NCBI GenBank assembly: GCA_024637155.1
Contig: JAGXFR010000025.1
Span: 1 to 64,000 of the forward strand
Source: Burkholderiaceae bacterium
GTDB taxonomy: Bacteria > Pseudomonadota > Gammaproteobacteria > Burkholderiales > Burkholderiaceae_E
DNA: 64,000 bases
Direction: 5' to 3'
Shown here piece after piece: positions 17,684 to 28,214 of the stretch (within the stretch, counting starts at the first letter, position 1; each line of letters starts with the position of its first letter). The position numbers were made by a program, and so were the translations under genes. The notes under the pieces are model-generated. The model made no database searches. It saw nothing but the letters and a program-made list of their open reading frames with translations, and was not told the DNA's origin.

Positions 17684-18838
17684 TCAGAACCCGGTCTTGC
17701 CGGGTTCGGTGCCGTGTGAGGAGGCAACGGCTCTGGCGGGATCCGGGCTTTGCGCCTCGAGTTCGGAATCGTCGCCGGCCGCCAGGCCCTGGCCGCGCAG
17801 CGCGCGCAGGACTTTGCGCAGCATTTCGTTCGTGATCTGCTGGGAGGCCTCGAGCAGCGCAAGCCGCTCGTCGAGCTCGCCGATGCGGTCCGGGTGGGTG
17901 TTGCCGGCGGCGGCACGGCTGCGCGCTCCCTGCCAGGACCCGTCCGCGTAGCCGGCTCCCGGGGCGGCGGGAATACCCGCGACCTCGGTGCCCGGCGCGT
18001 CGGGAGGGGTCGGAATGCGCGACGGGCCGAGCTCCTCGTTCAGTTCTGCGAACACCTCGTCGACATGCTGCGGGGAGATCGTCTTGCGCTCGGCGAGAAA
18101 GCCGGCGAGCAGCAGCCGGTCGCACAGCGAATTGATGCGGCGCGGCACGCCGGCGGAATAATCGAAGATGCGCTCGAAGCACTCGCTGTCGAAGGCGGGG
18201 TGGGCGCGCCAGCCCACGTGGCGCAGCCGGTGCTCGACGTAGGACTGCGTTTCGGTCCGATCGAGCGGGCCGAGATGATAGGAGGCGAGAATGCGCTGCT
18301 TGAGCTGGCGCATCTGCGCATGCTGCATGATCTCGCGGAACTCGGGTTGACCCACGAGGAAGCTCTGCACCAGCGAGCGGTTCTCCACCTGGAAGTTCGA
18401 GAGCATCCGCAGTTCCTCGACGGCGCGCGGCGAGAGGTTCTGCGCCTCGTCGACGATCAGCAGCGCGCGCCGACCGGCGTCGTGCAGCGAGCGGAAGTGC
18501 GCTTCGAGGCGCAGCAGCAGGTCGGACTTCGCGATGCCGTGATGCTCGATGCCGAAGCTGCCGGCCACCAGGCGCAGCAGATCGTCGGCCTCGACCTGCG
18601 TGCTGACGATCTGCGCGGCACTGATGCGCTCGTTGGGCACCTTGCGCAGCAGGTTGCGCACCAGCGTCGTCTTGCCCGCACCCACTTCCCCGGTGATCAC
18701 GATGAAGCCTTCGCCCTGGTGCACCCCGTATTCGAGGTAGGCCATGGCGCGCTTGTGCCCGCGGCTTCCGTAGAAGAAGTCGGGATCGGGGTTGAGCTGG
18801 AACGGCTTGCCGCTCAGCCCGTAGTAGGTCTCGTACAC
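17684..18838 (-). CDS. XrtA-associated AAA-type ATPase
   Basis: This 384-residue ATPase resembles ExeA/GspA proteins. The start is GTG, read as MYETYYGLSGKPFQLNPDP, which is the conserved opening of the family; the longer frame is antisense to the outer-membrane gene. Walker A is GEVGAGKT (50-57) and Walker B is ALLIVDEAQ (Asp130, Glu131). The last ~100 residues are low-complexity and end in a short coiled-coil-like stretch. ExeA-type ATPases help secretion machinery through the cell wall; here it may assist export or assembly of polysaccharide or PEP-CTERM proteins. It starts 2 bases after the beta-barrel gene. Confidence 0.93.
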   Translation of the reverse strand: MYETYYGLSGKPFQLNPDPDFFYGSRGHKRAMAYLEYGVHQGEGFIVITGEVGAGKTTLVRNLLRKVPNERISAAQIVSTQVEADDLLRLVAGSFGIEHHGIAKSDLLLRLEAHFRSLHDAGRRALLIVDEAQNLSPRAVEELRMLSNFQVENRSLVQSFLVGQPEFREIMQHAQMRQLKQRILASYHLGPLDRTETQSYVEHRLRHVGWRAHPAFDSECFERIFDYSAGVPRRINSLCDRLLLAGFLAERKTISPQHVDEVFAELNEELGPSRIPTPPDAPGTEVAGIPAAPGAGYADGSWQGARSRAAAGNTHPDRIGELDERLALLEASQQITNEMLRKVLRALRGQGLAAGDDSELEAQSPDPARAVASSHGTEPGKTGF

Positions 18839-18840
18839 GT

Positions 18841-20430
18841 TCAGAACCTCATGTCGACCGTGCCGTAGATGGCATTCTCGTCGTAGCGGGTGGTCGCGGT
18901 GCCGCTGGAACGCTGCTCGGTGCGCCGGATCGCGACGCCGGCGGTGGTGTCGGGGGTCAGCCTGGTCTGCACGCCGGCTTCGAGCCCTGTGAGCCGGGTT
19001 TCGCTGGCGGGGGATGAGGAATCGATGCGGCTGTGGCGTCCGGTCAGATTGACGGTGGTCCCTGCGTCGAGCTTGTGCTCCCACGTGACGCTGGCCCCGG
19101 TCTGCTTGAGCTCGCCCACGTAGGTGAGATCCAGCAGCGCCGCGCCGCCGCGCACACCGCCGCCGAGCGTGCTGAACGTGGTGTCGATCAGGCTGTTGCG
19201 CACCGAGCGGTACAGGTTGAGGACGAGGCGGTTGCGCAGCGACGCGTAGGCGGCCGAGGCGGTCAGGGTGCGGTTGTTGACCACGCCGTCACTGAGCACA
19301 CCGGCGCCGGCGGGCACCCCGTACCCCTTGAGCAGGCTGTCGGTGACGAGCGACTGATAGATCGGGTTCAGGCCCGCCGCGAAGCCGCCGGCCGAGTAGA
19401 GCGAGCTGGCGTCGAAGAGCAACGCGGAGGCGTCGCTCGAGGTGAGCACGTTGCGCGTGTAGTCGATGCCGAAGGTGAAGAGTTCGCGCCGGTGCGCGAA
19501 GCTGAGCCTTCCCGTGTTGCCGTAATACTGGCGCGCGAGCTCGGCGCTCAGCGTGGTGCGCCGGCTCGGGTTCCAGTCGACGTTCACGCCGGGACCGAAG
19601 CCGCGGCGGTCGCCGTCGGCGCTCAGCAGCCCGTCGATCGCGTCGTAGTGGATGGCGCCGCCCACGCGCAGTTCGGGGTTGACGATGTAGAAGACCTTGC
19701 CCACGGAACTCGTGCGATCCAGGGTGAGGTCGCTCGCGTAGTCGCGGCTCTGGCGCTCGCCGTACCACGCCCAGCCCCAGCGGTTGAACTGCGCGCCGCT
19801 CGTCACGGCGCCGCTCACCTTCTGTTCGAGCCGGGCGAGGGCGCCGGCTTCGCCGGCAAGATTCGAGGTGGCGATGCTGTATTGCGCCCGGTAGTCGGCG
19901 AAGGTGCCGAAATGGCCGGTGGCATACGGGGAAAGGCGGAAGGTGCGCAGTTGCGTGCTGTTCGTGCCGTAGACGCCGGGGTCGAAGCTCAGCGTGCCGA
20001 AGGGCAGGGCGCTCACGTCGGCCACCTCGGCGCTGCCCGTGAGCCAGAGCCAGTTGCCCGACAGCGCCATCGTGCCGTTGGCGTGCAGGTTGTGCTTGAA
20101 CCAGCTGTTGTCCGATTCGCTGCGTACGAAGGAGCGCAGCGTATAGTCGATTTCTCCCTTCAGCCGCTCGCTGTAGATCGCGGCCCGCACGTAGGGCGAG
20201 ACTTCCGCGATCCAGCCGCTGCGCTCGGCGCCGGGTCCACCGAGCACGATGTTGTCCGAGTAGTGGAGCGACGCGCGCACCCCGGGCGTGACCGTCAGCT
20301 CGCGCTGCAGCGGGGGCAGTTCTGAGGCGGGTACGGTCTGGGCGAGGGCACCCGTGCCGGCGGCGAGGAATGCGCCCCCGAGGGCAAGCTTCCGGCCGAA
20401 CGTCACGAGGGAGTCACGCTGCGTTTTCAT
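18841..20430 (-). CDS. Outer-membrane beta-barrel protein, PEP-CTERM system-associated
   Basis: This protein of about 529 residues has a signal peptide (MKTQRDSLVTFGRKLALGGAFLAAGTGALAQ) and a mature part of alternating hydrophobic/polar segments. It ends in GTVDMRF with a terminal Phe, the typical outer-membrane insertion signal. It fits the uncharacterised barrel family always found beside exosortase A, likely a polysaccharide-conducting or anchoring porin. The chosen ATG overlaps the end of the tyrosine kinase gene by 17 bases; another ATG lies 6 bases upstream. Function in export is inferred from context. Confidence 0.88.
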   Translation of the reverse strand: MKTQRDSLVTFGRKLALGGAFLAAGTGALAQTVPASELPPLQRELTVTPGVRASLHYSDNIVLGGPGAERSGWIAEVSPYVRAAIYSERLKGEIDYTLRSFVRSESDNSWFKHNLHANGTMALSGNWLWLTGSAEVADVSALPFGTLSFDPGVYGTNSTQLRTFRLSPYATGHFGTFADYRAQYSIATSNLAGEAGALARLEQKVSGAVTSGAQFNRWGWAWYGERQSRDYASDLTLDRTSSVGKVFYIVNPELRVGGAIHYDAIDGLLSADGDRRGFGPGVNVDWNPSRRTTLSAELARQYYGNTGRLSFAHRRELFTFGIDYTRNVLTSSDASALLFDASSLYSAGGFAAGLNPIYQSLVTDSLLKGYGVPAGAGVLSDGVVNNRTLTASAAYASLRNRLVLNLYRSVRNSLIDTTFSTLGGGVRGGAALLDLTYVGELKQTGASVTWEHKLDAGTTVNLTGRHSRIDSSSPASETRLTGLEAGVQTRLTPDTTAGVAIRRTEQRSSGTATTRYDENAIYGTVDMRF

Positions 20431-21526
20431 AGCCATAGCCTCCGTATCCGCTGTCGTAGCCACTGTAATAGCCCTTGGCGCGCGCGCGCGCCTTGTTCAG
20501 CACCAGACCCACCACCTCGCAATGCTGGACGGTGGCCAGTGCCTCCTTCAGGCCGTCCTGCGGGGTGCGCGTCGCCTCGACCACCAGCACGATCTGGCCC
20601 ATGTGGCCGGCGAGCACCCGCGCCTCGGTGGTCAGCAGCAGCGGGGGCGAGTCGAAGACCAGGATGCAGTCGGGATAGTTCTCGCTGAGCCGATCGAGCA
20701 GGCTGGCCATCGCGTCGCTGGCGAGCAACTCGGTCGATTGGCCGTGGCGGCGCCCCGGCGGCAGAATCGAAAGCTTTTCGACGTTGGTCGGCAGCACGAG
20801 CGAAGTCACGTCGGTGCCGTCAATCAGGCAGTCCATCAGGCCGACCGTCGCGGTGATGCCCAGTTCGCGCAGGAGCGCCGGTCGCGCGACGTCGGCGTCG
20901 ACCAGCAGCACCTGGCAATCGCGTTCGGCGGCGATGCTCATCGCCAGATTGATCGCGCAGAAGGTCTTGCCTTCCGAGGGGAACGCACTGGTGACCATGA
21001 TGCGTCGGCCGTTGCGCACGTGCGCCGCGTTGGGTCCGAATGCGTTCTCGAGCAGCGGGCGCTTGATCACCCGGAATTCCTGTCCCAGCCGCTGTTGCTC
21101 GCCCTCGGGGGTGACATAACCGCGCGCGCGCATCGCTTCCAGGTGGATGCGCACTGCGGGGGCGGCGGTGGCGGGCGGTGCGTCCGCTCGCGCCGGCTCC
21201 AGCGTTCCCAGCGGGGCGGCGAAGGGCTCTGCGCGCCCGGTTCCGTCGCTGCGCGGCGGCGCCGGCTGCGGGGTCGGGGGGGTCGCAACGGTCGGTGTCG
21301 CCGTCGGCGCGCTCGCCGGGGCGGGCACGGCCGGCGGTGGAACGGGCTGCGGAGCGCGTGCGGCAGGCGCCTCCGCCTCACGCGCCAGCGCGGTGCGCTC
21401 CATCAGCGCTTCGATGGTCGAGGGTCGCTCGACGCCGGCCTTGTCGTCCTTGCCGTCCTTCGACGTGGACTCCTCGTCCGGCTTTCGGCCGGGAATCTTC
21501 CCGGCGGCGCGCTCGATCAGGCTCAT
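20414..21526 (-). CDS. XrtA-associated tyrosine autokinase (BY-kinase)
   Basis: This 370-residue bacterial tyrosine kinase is of the CpsD/Wzc-C type. After a Pro/Ala-rich linker (about 50-125) come Walker A SAFPSEGKT (180-188), Walker A' VLLVDADVARP and Walker B CILVFDSPP. The C-terminus is a tyrosine cluster (GYYSGYDSGYGGYGYENAA), the usual autophosphorylation site that controls oligomerisation and chain length. Its membrane partner, the Wzz-type protein, is encoded 14 bases upstream. Together the pair would replace a single Wzc and regulate polymer length and export. Confidence 0.95.
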   Translation of the reverse strand: MSLIERAAGKIPGRKPDEESTSKDGKDDKAGVERPSTIEALMERTALAREAEAPAARAPQPVPPPAVPAPASAPTATPTVATPPTPQPAPPRSDGTGRAEPFAAPLGTLEPARADAPPATAAPAVRIHLEAMRARGYVTPEGEQQRLGQEFRVIKRPLLENAFGPNAAHVRNGRRIMVTSAFPSEGKTFCAINLAMSIAAERDCQVLLVDADVARPALLRELGITATVGLMDCLIDGTDVTSLVLPTNVEKLSILPPGRRHGQSTELLASDAMASLLDRLSENYPDCILVFDSPPLLLTTEARVLAGHMGQIVLVVEATRTPQDGLKEALATVQHCEVVGLVLNKARARAKGYYSGYDSGYGGYGYENAA

Positions 21527-21540
21527 CGTCGTCTACTCCC

Positions 21541-23112
21541 TCAGTTGGCGGCGAACTGCAGCCAGTAAAAGCCGAACAGCGCCGCGAACATCCCGACATA
21601 GGCGAGTGTCGCACCCGAGAACACGACGCGGTCACGCCGCGCGCGGGCGATCGTCCTGGCATCGGCGACCAGCGACACAACGCCGAGCAAGGGCTTGTGG
21701 CTGATTGTGCGCAGCGTGTGCGCGTCGAAGAAGGTGGGCCGGAACTGGTCGCGCAGGAAGGGCACACCGAGGCCCGCAGCCAGGGAGGCGGCGAAAACGA
21801 GGCCGAGCAGCAGCAGCCGGTTCGGCGACACGGGCTTGGGCGCGACCCGCGGCGGATCGATCACGCGAAACTCGGCCATGTTGGCCGAGGCCTCCATCTC
21901 GCCCGACATCGACGCGGACTCGCGCCGGGCGAGCAGTTCCTCGTAACTCTTCTTGTTGACGTCGTAATCGCGGTTGAGCTGCACGAATTGCGCCTCGACC
22001 TGCGGGATCGTCGAGGCTGCGGCCCTGGCCTCGGACAGCCGGTTGTCGTAATCGCCGACGCGGGCCCGCGCGGAGGCGACCTGCGACTCGGCGTCGGCCA
22101 GCGCCACGCGCAACTTCTCGTAGACCGGGTTGGCGATCTCGGTGTAGCGACGCGGGACGCTGGGCGCCGGACGGGAGGCCGCGGCGCGGCGTTCGGCCTC
22201 GACCTGGCGCTCGAGCTGTTCCAGCACGCGCGCTCCCTCGGACACATCGGGGTGCGCTTCCGTGAAGCGGGTGCGCAGTTCGGCGAGCCGGCGCCGCTGC
22301 AGGTCGAGGCGCTGCTCCAGATCCGAGGGGCCGGGCGGCGGCAGGGCCGCGTCGGCCGGGGCGCTGGTCTGCAGCGTCGGTTTCTCGCCTGCCAGCTGTG
22401 CGCGAATCGCGGCGCGTGACGACTCGGCCTGGCGCAGTTCGAGACGCGCCTGGCTGGAATTGCTTTGCAATTCATTCACGCGCGCCACGTAGTTCTGCGC
22501 GAGGTTGGGCATCTGGTTGATGTTGGCGATCTTGAAGTCCTTCAGCGCCTCCTCGGCCTTGAGCAGCCGCGCCTCGTAGAGCTTGATCTGCTCGTCGATG
22601 AAGCGGCGCGCCTGCGAGCTGTCGCGGCGCTTGTCCCCGAGGCTCGACTCGACGAAGATCGACATCAGCGACTGCACCACCCGCTGCGCGCTCGTGCCGC
22701 TCTGGTCCCGGTAGGTGATCGTGTAGAGGTTCGACGCGCCGCGCACGGGCTGGAACTGGATGTCCTTGAGGAGCTGGTCGACCAGCGCCGCGCGTTCGAC
22801 CTCGTTCTTCGTCTTCAGGTCCAGGTCCGACATCCGTGCCACGCGCTCGACGTTGGGCCGGCTGACCAGCGTGCGGCTCATCATCACGACCTGCTGCTCG
22901 AGATTGGGTTGGACGGCGAGACCCGTCATCAGCGGCTTGAGGATCGACTGGGTGTCGACGTACACGCGCGCGCTCGCCTCGTACTGGCTGGGGATCAGCA
23001 CGACGAATGCGGTTCCGGCGAGGGCAACGGCGAACGCCGACCACACCCCCCACCAGCGGTAGAACCAGATGCCGCGCAGCGCGGCGCGCAGTTGCTCGAG
23101 GAATTCCTGCAT
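21541..23112 (-). CDS. XrtA system polysaccharide chain-length determinant (Wzz-type)
   Basis: This 523-residue inner-membrane protein has transmembrane helices near both ends (GVWSAFAVALAGTAFVVLI and LAYVGMFAALFGFYWLQFAAN). A long periplasmic coiled-coil lies between them, with heptad-rich segments such as KLYEARLLKAEEALKDF and DLEQRLDLQRRRLAELRTRF. PNRLLLLGLVFAASLAAGLG is the Pro-rich family motif before the second membrane region. It should set polymer length and recruit the tyrosine autokinase encoded next. The gene starts 27 bases after the export lipoprotein gene and is clearly in the same transcript. Confidence 0.94.
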   Translation of the reverse strand: MQEFLEQLRAALRGIWFYRWWGVWSAFAVALAGTAFVVLIPSQYEASARVYVDTQSILKPLMTGLAVQPNLEQQVVMMSRTLVSRPNVERVARMSDLDLKTKNEVERAALVDQLLKDIQFQPVRGASNLYTITYRDQSGTSAQRVVQSLMSIFVESSLGDKRRDSSQARRFIDEQIKLYEARLLKAEEALKDFKIANINQMPNLAQNYVARVNELQSNSSQARLELRQAESSRAAIRAQLAGEKPTLQTSAPADAALPPPGPSDLEQRLDLQRRRLAELRTRFTEAHPDVSEGARVLEQLERQVEAERRAAASRPAPSVPRRYTEIANPVYEKLRVALADAESQVASARARVGDYDNRLSEARAAASTIPQVEAQFVQLNRDYDVNKKSYEELLARRESASMSGEMEASANMAEFRVIDPPRVAPKPVSPNRLLLLGLVFAASLAAGLGVPFLRDQFRPTFFDAHTLRTISHKPLLGVVSLVADARTIARARRDRVVFSGATLAYVGMFAALFGFYWLQFAAN

Positions 23113-23139
23113 GGATTTGGACTCGTACCGGGGTTGGTC

Positions 23140-23766
23140 TTAGAACCAGCTCTCGGGGATGATGATCACGTCGCCGGGCATCATCTCCACGTTGGCCGTC
23201 ACGTCGCCCCGCTTGAGCAGGTCGCGCAGACGGATGTTGTACTGGGCGTTGCCCTCGGCCCGGCGCACCAGCACCGCGCGATTTCCCGCCGCGAACTCGG
23301 TGATGCCGCCCACGGCGATCATCACGTCAAGCAGGGTCAGGTTCTGCCGGTAGGCCAGCGCCTGGGGCTTGGCTGCCTGCCCGACGACGCGGATCTGCTC
23401 GGCGGTCGGCCCGATGAAGTTCTGCACGACGATCGTCACCACCGGGTCCTTGATGTACTTCTTGAGCCGCTCTTCGATCTCGCGGGCGAGCTCGGTGGGA
23501 TTCTTGCCGATCGCGACCATGTCCTCGATCAGCGGCGAGGTGATCTTGCCGTCCGGGCGCACGGGCACCGTGCCGGAGAGCTCGGGGCTGCGCCAGACGA
23601 CGATGTTCAGCTGGTCGCCGGGGCCGATCAGATACTTGTAATCGGGCACCGCAGCCTGCTGCGGCGCGGGCGGGAGATTGCCGCTGGCGGCGCATCCGGC
23701 GAGCAGTGCGACGGCGGCCGCGGCGAGCATTGCGCGCAGCGGGAAGGTGAATCGGAAGAGCTTCAT
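23140..23766 (-). CDS. XrtA system polysaccharide export lipoprotein (Wza-like)
   Basis: This 208-residue outer-membrane lipoprotein has a signal peptide with lipobox LLAGC (Cys near residue 26), a poly_export domain (YLIGPGDQLNIVVWRSPELSG, VRPDGKITSPLIEDM) and a SLBB-like segment (QALAYRQNLTLLDVMIAVGG). It would form the secretion ring for the polysaccharide, as Wza does. The ATG was chosen because it gives a normal signal peptide and has GGAGA before it; the 15-residue longer form does not. It is first in the export sub-operon and is preceded by a 232-base gap with a palindrome, a likely site for its own promoter. Confidence 0.94.
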   Translation of the reverse strand: MKLFRFTFPLRAMLAAAAVALLAGCAASGNLPPAPQQAAVPDYKYLIGPGDQLNIVVWRSPELSGTVPVRPDGKITSPLIEDMVAIGKNPTELAREIEERLKKYIKDPVVTIVVQNFIGPTAEQIRVVGQAAKPQALAYRQNLTLLDVMIAVGGITEFAAGNRAVLVRRAEGNAQYNIRLRDLLKRGDVTANVEMMPGDVIIIPESWF

Positions 23767-23814
23767 TGTTCGGGTCTCCTTGTTCGTTGTCCAGCAGTCG
23801 GAGCAGACCAACCC

Positions 23815-23832
23815 GCAAGCTTACAGGCTTGC
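23815..23832. promoter_or_regulatory. Palindrome upstream of the export operon
   Basis: GCAAGC-TTACAG-GCTTGC is a perfect 6-bp inverted repeat with a 6-base spacer. It lies 49 bases before the start codon of the export lipoprotein gene, in the only sizeable gap between prsT and the export genes. The position suits an operator or a leader hairpin. No regulator can be assigned from sequence. Confidence 0.35.
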
Positions 23833-23998
23833 AGCCCATCGGCATACACGACCCTGCCGCAGTCCCGACCGTTCGAGTCTGCCGCGCGCCGTCGCGCCGG
23901 GCAAGGAACTATCGCACCGATGGCGCCCAGGCGCGGACGCCCGGTCGATCGGGGACTTCCCGCATCCGGCGAATGGTCCAGGGCAACCTCCTGTCGGT

Positions 23999-26785
23999 TC
24001 AGAGCTTCGCCGCCAGTTCCTTCGCCTGATCGGCGATCGCCCCGGGCGGCGCATCGCGCAGCACCGTTTCGAGTTCCTTCTTCGCGGCACTCTTGTCGCC
24101 GGCGCCCGCGAGAGCCTGTGCGAGGTGCAGCCGGTACTCCACGGCCTTCGGCGCCAGCCCGACGGCCTGACGCAGCACCTCGATCGCCCGCGCGTGCTGG
24201 CCGGTGGAGGTGAGCACGCTGCCCAGCGTGTCGATCACCGGCGCCGCGCGCGGCGCGAGCGCCACCGCCTCTTCGGCGACCTTCAGCGCGCGCGGATCCT
24301 TCACCTGATTGAGTGCCCACGCCAGGTTGTTGAGCGCGCCCACGTTCTTGGGCGCCTTGGCGATCGCGCGCTCGTAGTGCACGATCGCCTGTTGCCAGCG
24401 TTTGCGGCCGATGTCCTGCTCGCCGGCGTAGAGGCGCATCGCCACGTCGTCGGGGCTCGTCGCGAACCAGGCGCTGAGCACCGCGTCGGCCTCGTCGGGC
24501 TTGCCTGCGCGCAACAGCGCCTGGTGCAGACGCACCGCGAGGTGCGGCTGGGGCGCGCTCGCGAGCGCCTTGCGGTAGGCGGCTGCCGCCTGGGGCCAGC
24601 GCTGCTGTGCGGCCTCGAGGTCTCCGTCAATGGCCAGCGAGAGCGGATGATCCGGAATCTCGCGGCGCATCGCCGCTGCCGTGGCGCGCGCCTCGTCGCC
24701 GCGACCCAGTTGCTGGAGCGTGAGGGCCAGCGCGCGCCAGGAATCGCCGCCCTTGGGATTCAGTTCGGCGGCCTTGCGGAAGTTCGTCACCGCGCCGGAG
24801 TAGTCCTTGAGCGAGGAGCGCACTTCGCCCATGCGCTGCTGCAGCTGCGCCGAGTCCGGGTTGCCGCTCAGGATCTGCTCGAAGGTCGAGATCGCCTGGG
24901 CGTTCTCGCCCAGCCGCAGGTGTGCGGTGCCGAGCCGATCCAGCAGCGCCGGGTTGCCCGGGTGTGCGCTCAGGCCTTCCTGGAGCAGGGCGATGGCATC
25001 GCGCGGCGCGTCGCCCTGGAGTTGAAAGTCGGCCAGTGCGAGGAGCGGACCAAGTTCGCCGGGGTTGCCGGTGCGCGCGCGGCGCAGAAATTCCAGCGTG
25101 TCCTCGCGGCTGCCTCCCTGGGCGGTGTTGAGACGCGCGAGCGCGAGCAGCGCCTGCTGGTGGCGCGCGTCGCGGGCGAGCAGTGCCTCGTAGCGCTTGC
25201 GCGCGTCGTCCGGGCGCCCTTCGGCGGCGTCGAGCGCGGCAAGGTTGGCCGAAGCCGGGAAGAACATCGGGTCCGACGCGAGCGCGCTCTCGAAGGCCGT
25301 GCGCGCGCCGGCAAGGTCGCGTTTGCCGGAAAGCGCCATGCCGCGCAGGTTCGACGGAATCGGGCTCTTGGGGAGCTTCACGGCGAGCGCGTCGATCGCC
25401 TCGATGGCCTTGTCGTAGTCGCGGTCACGCATTCGCGAGAGGATCAACGCCAGGTCGGCGCGATGGCTGCCGGTGTCCAGCCGCACCGCCTCCTCGAGTT
25501 CCGCGTAGCCCTGGGCGCGCTCGCCCGCTGCGAGCTTGGCGAGCGCGAGGCCGGTGCGCTTGTTCGCATCCTGCGGTTCGAGTCGTGCGGCTTCGGAAAA
25601 ATATGCGTCCGCCTGTGCCACGTCGTTCAGGCGCAGCGCCGCCTCTCCGGCGATTGCCAGCAGCGTCGCGTCGCGCGCGCCGCGCTCGATGACGGGGCGC
25701 ACGGCTTCGAGCGCGCGCTCCGGGGAATTCATCCGCAACAGCGTGGCGCCGAGCAGCCGGTGGCCCTGCGCCACCTGCGGCGCGCGCTCGATCACGCGCC
25801 GGGCCTGGGTTTCCGCCTGCTCGAGCAGGTTCAGCGCCAGGTAGACGTTGCCGGCGAGCGCGATCCCCGGCACGAAATCGGGCGCGACCCGCAGCAGTTC
25901 CTCGACGGCACGACGTGCCTCGCCGAATTGCCCTTCGCGCAGCTCGATCAGCGCGCGCAGGTAGAGCGTTCCCGGGCTTCCCGGGGCAACCCGGTCCAGA
26001 TCCGACCAGCGCTTGCGCGCCGCCGGGTAGTCACGCAGCTCGACCTCGATGGTGGTGAGCATCGCCCGCACCGCGGCATTGCCGGGCTGCCGGGCCGCCA
26101 CGGCCTCGAAGGGGGCGCGCGCCGCCGCGATGTTGCCGTTCGCGAACTCGAGCTCGCCCTTGGCGGTGAGCGCCTCGATGGAATCGGGCGCGCCGGCGAG
26201 CAGCTCGTTGATGCGCGTGAGCGCGGCGGCGCGGTCGCGCCCCGCGTCGAGCAGCGTGAGGACCACCTTGGCCGGCACGTAATTCGGATCGCTCGCCAGC
26301 GCCTGCTCGAGGCTCGCGCGCGTCTGCGCGACGTCCTTCAATCCGGCATGTGCACGGGCGATCGAGGTCAGGGCCGCGGCCTGCGCGGTTGGTATCTCGA
26401 GCTTCACATCGCGCCCGGCATCGAGCGCCTGCTGGAACTGTCCGGTCTGCACCAGCGAGTCGAGCAGCGCCGGCAGAACGCGTGCGCGATCGCCGCCCAG
26501 CTCGAGAGCCCGGCGCAGTTCCTTCTCCGCCGAGCGGTGGTCCGAAGCGCGGCGGTACATCTCGCCGAGCAGCGTGCGCCCTTCGGCATTGTCTTCCTTC
26601 TGCAGCAGGTTCTTCAGGTGGATTTCCGCAGTGCGCGTGTCGCCTTCGGCAATCGCCGCCTGCGCCTTGGCGAGCAGCGCTGCCGGTGTGTCCTGCCCGA
26701 TGCAGCCCGCCAGCACGATTGCGGTGGCGAGCACGAATGTACGAACGCGGGTCTTGGGTCGTTTGGGGCGGTGGAGCGGGTTCAT
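23999..26785 (-). CDS. prsT: PEP-CTERM system TPR-repeat lipoprotein PrsT
   Basis: This 928-residue lipoprotein has a signal peptide and lipobox VLAGC, followed by more than 20 tetratricopeptide-like repeats, visible as recurring A..L...G....A......AL patterns to the end. This size and architecture match PrsT, found with the PrsK/PrsR pair in exosortase A organisms. TPR lipoproteins of this kind usually scaffold polysaccharide or protein assemblies at the cell envelope. The ATG was chosen because AGGAG lies just before it and it gives a clean signal peptide; the frame extends much further upstream only as antisense of prsR. It lies 58 bases after prsR. Confidence 0.94.
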   Translation of the reverse strand: MNPLHRPKRPKTRVRTFVLATAIVLAGCIGQDTPAALLAKAQAAIAEGDTRTAEIHLKNLLQKEDNAEGRTLLGEMYRRASDHRSAEKELRRALELGGDRARVLPALLDSLVQTGQFQQALDAGRDVKLEIPTAQAAALTSIARAHAGLKDVAQTRASLEQALASDPNYVPAKVVLTLLDAGRDRAAALTRINELLAGAPDSIEALTAKGELEFANGNIAAARAPFEAVAARQPGNAAVRAMLTTIEVELRDYPAARKRWSDLDRVAPGSPGTLYLRALIELREGQFGEARRAVEELLRVAPDFVPGIALAGNVYLALNLLEQAETQARRVIERAPQVAQGHRLLGATLLRMNSPERALEAVRPVIERGARDATLLAIAGEAALRLNDVAQADAYFSEAARLEPQDANKRTGLALAKLAAGERAQGYAELEEAVRLDTGSHRADLALILSRMRDRDYDKAIEAIDALAVKLPKSPIPSNLRGMALSGKRDLAGARTAFESALASDPMFFPASANLAALDAAEGRPDDARKRYEALLARDARHQQALLALARLNTAQGGSREDTLEFLRRARTGNPGELGPLLALADFQLQGDAPRDAIALLQEGLSAHPGNPALLDRLGTAHLRLGENAQAISTFEQILSGNPDSAQLQQRMGEVRSSLKDYSGAVTNFRKAAELNPKGGDSWRALALTLQQLGRGDEARATAAAMRREIPDHPLSLAIDGDLEAAQQRWPQAAAAYRKALASAPQPHLAVRLHQALLRAGKPDEADAVLSAWFATSPDDVAMRLYAGEQDIGRKRWQQAIVHYERAIAKAPKNVGALNNLAWALNQVKDPRALKVAEEAVALAPRAAPVIDTLGSVLTSTGQHARAIEVLRQAVGLAPKAVEYRLHLAQALAGAGDKSAAKKELETVLRDAPPGAIADQAKELAAKL

Positions 26786-26843
26786 CTGATTCTCCTGTTC
26801 TTTGTCGGGGCGCTGCCGGGGCGGGTCCTGCTGCATGCGTAGC

Positions 26844-28193
<1,350 letters not shown>

Positions 28194-28214
28194 CGTGGTT
28201 CTCCCGTTCTTCTT

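Noticed and set aside
16779..18182. Long N-terminal extension of the FemAB-like frame
   Set aside because: It overlaps the deacetylase and ATPase genes out of frame and lacks any domain; the coupled GTG start gives the family-sized protein.
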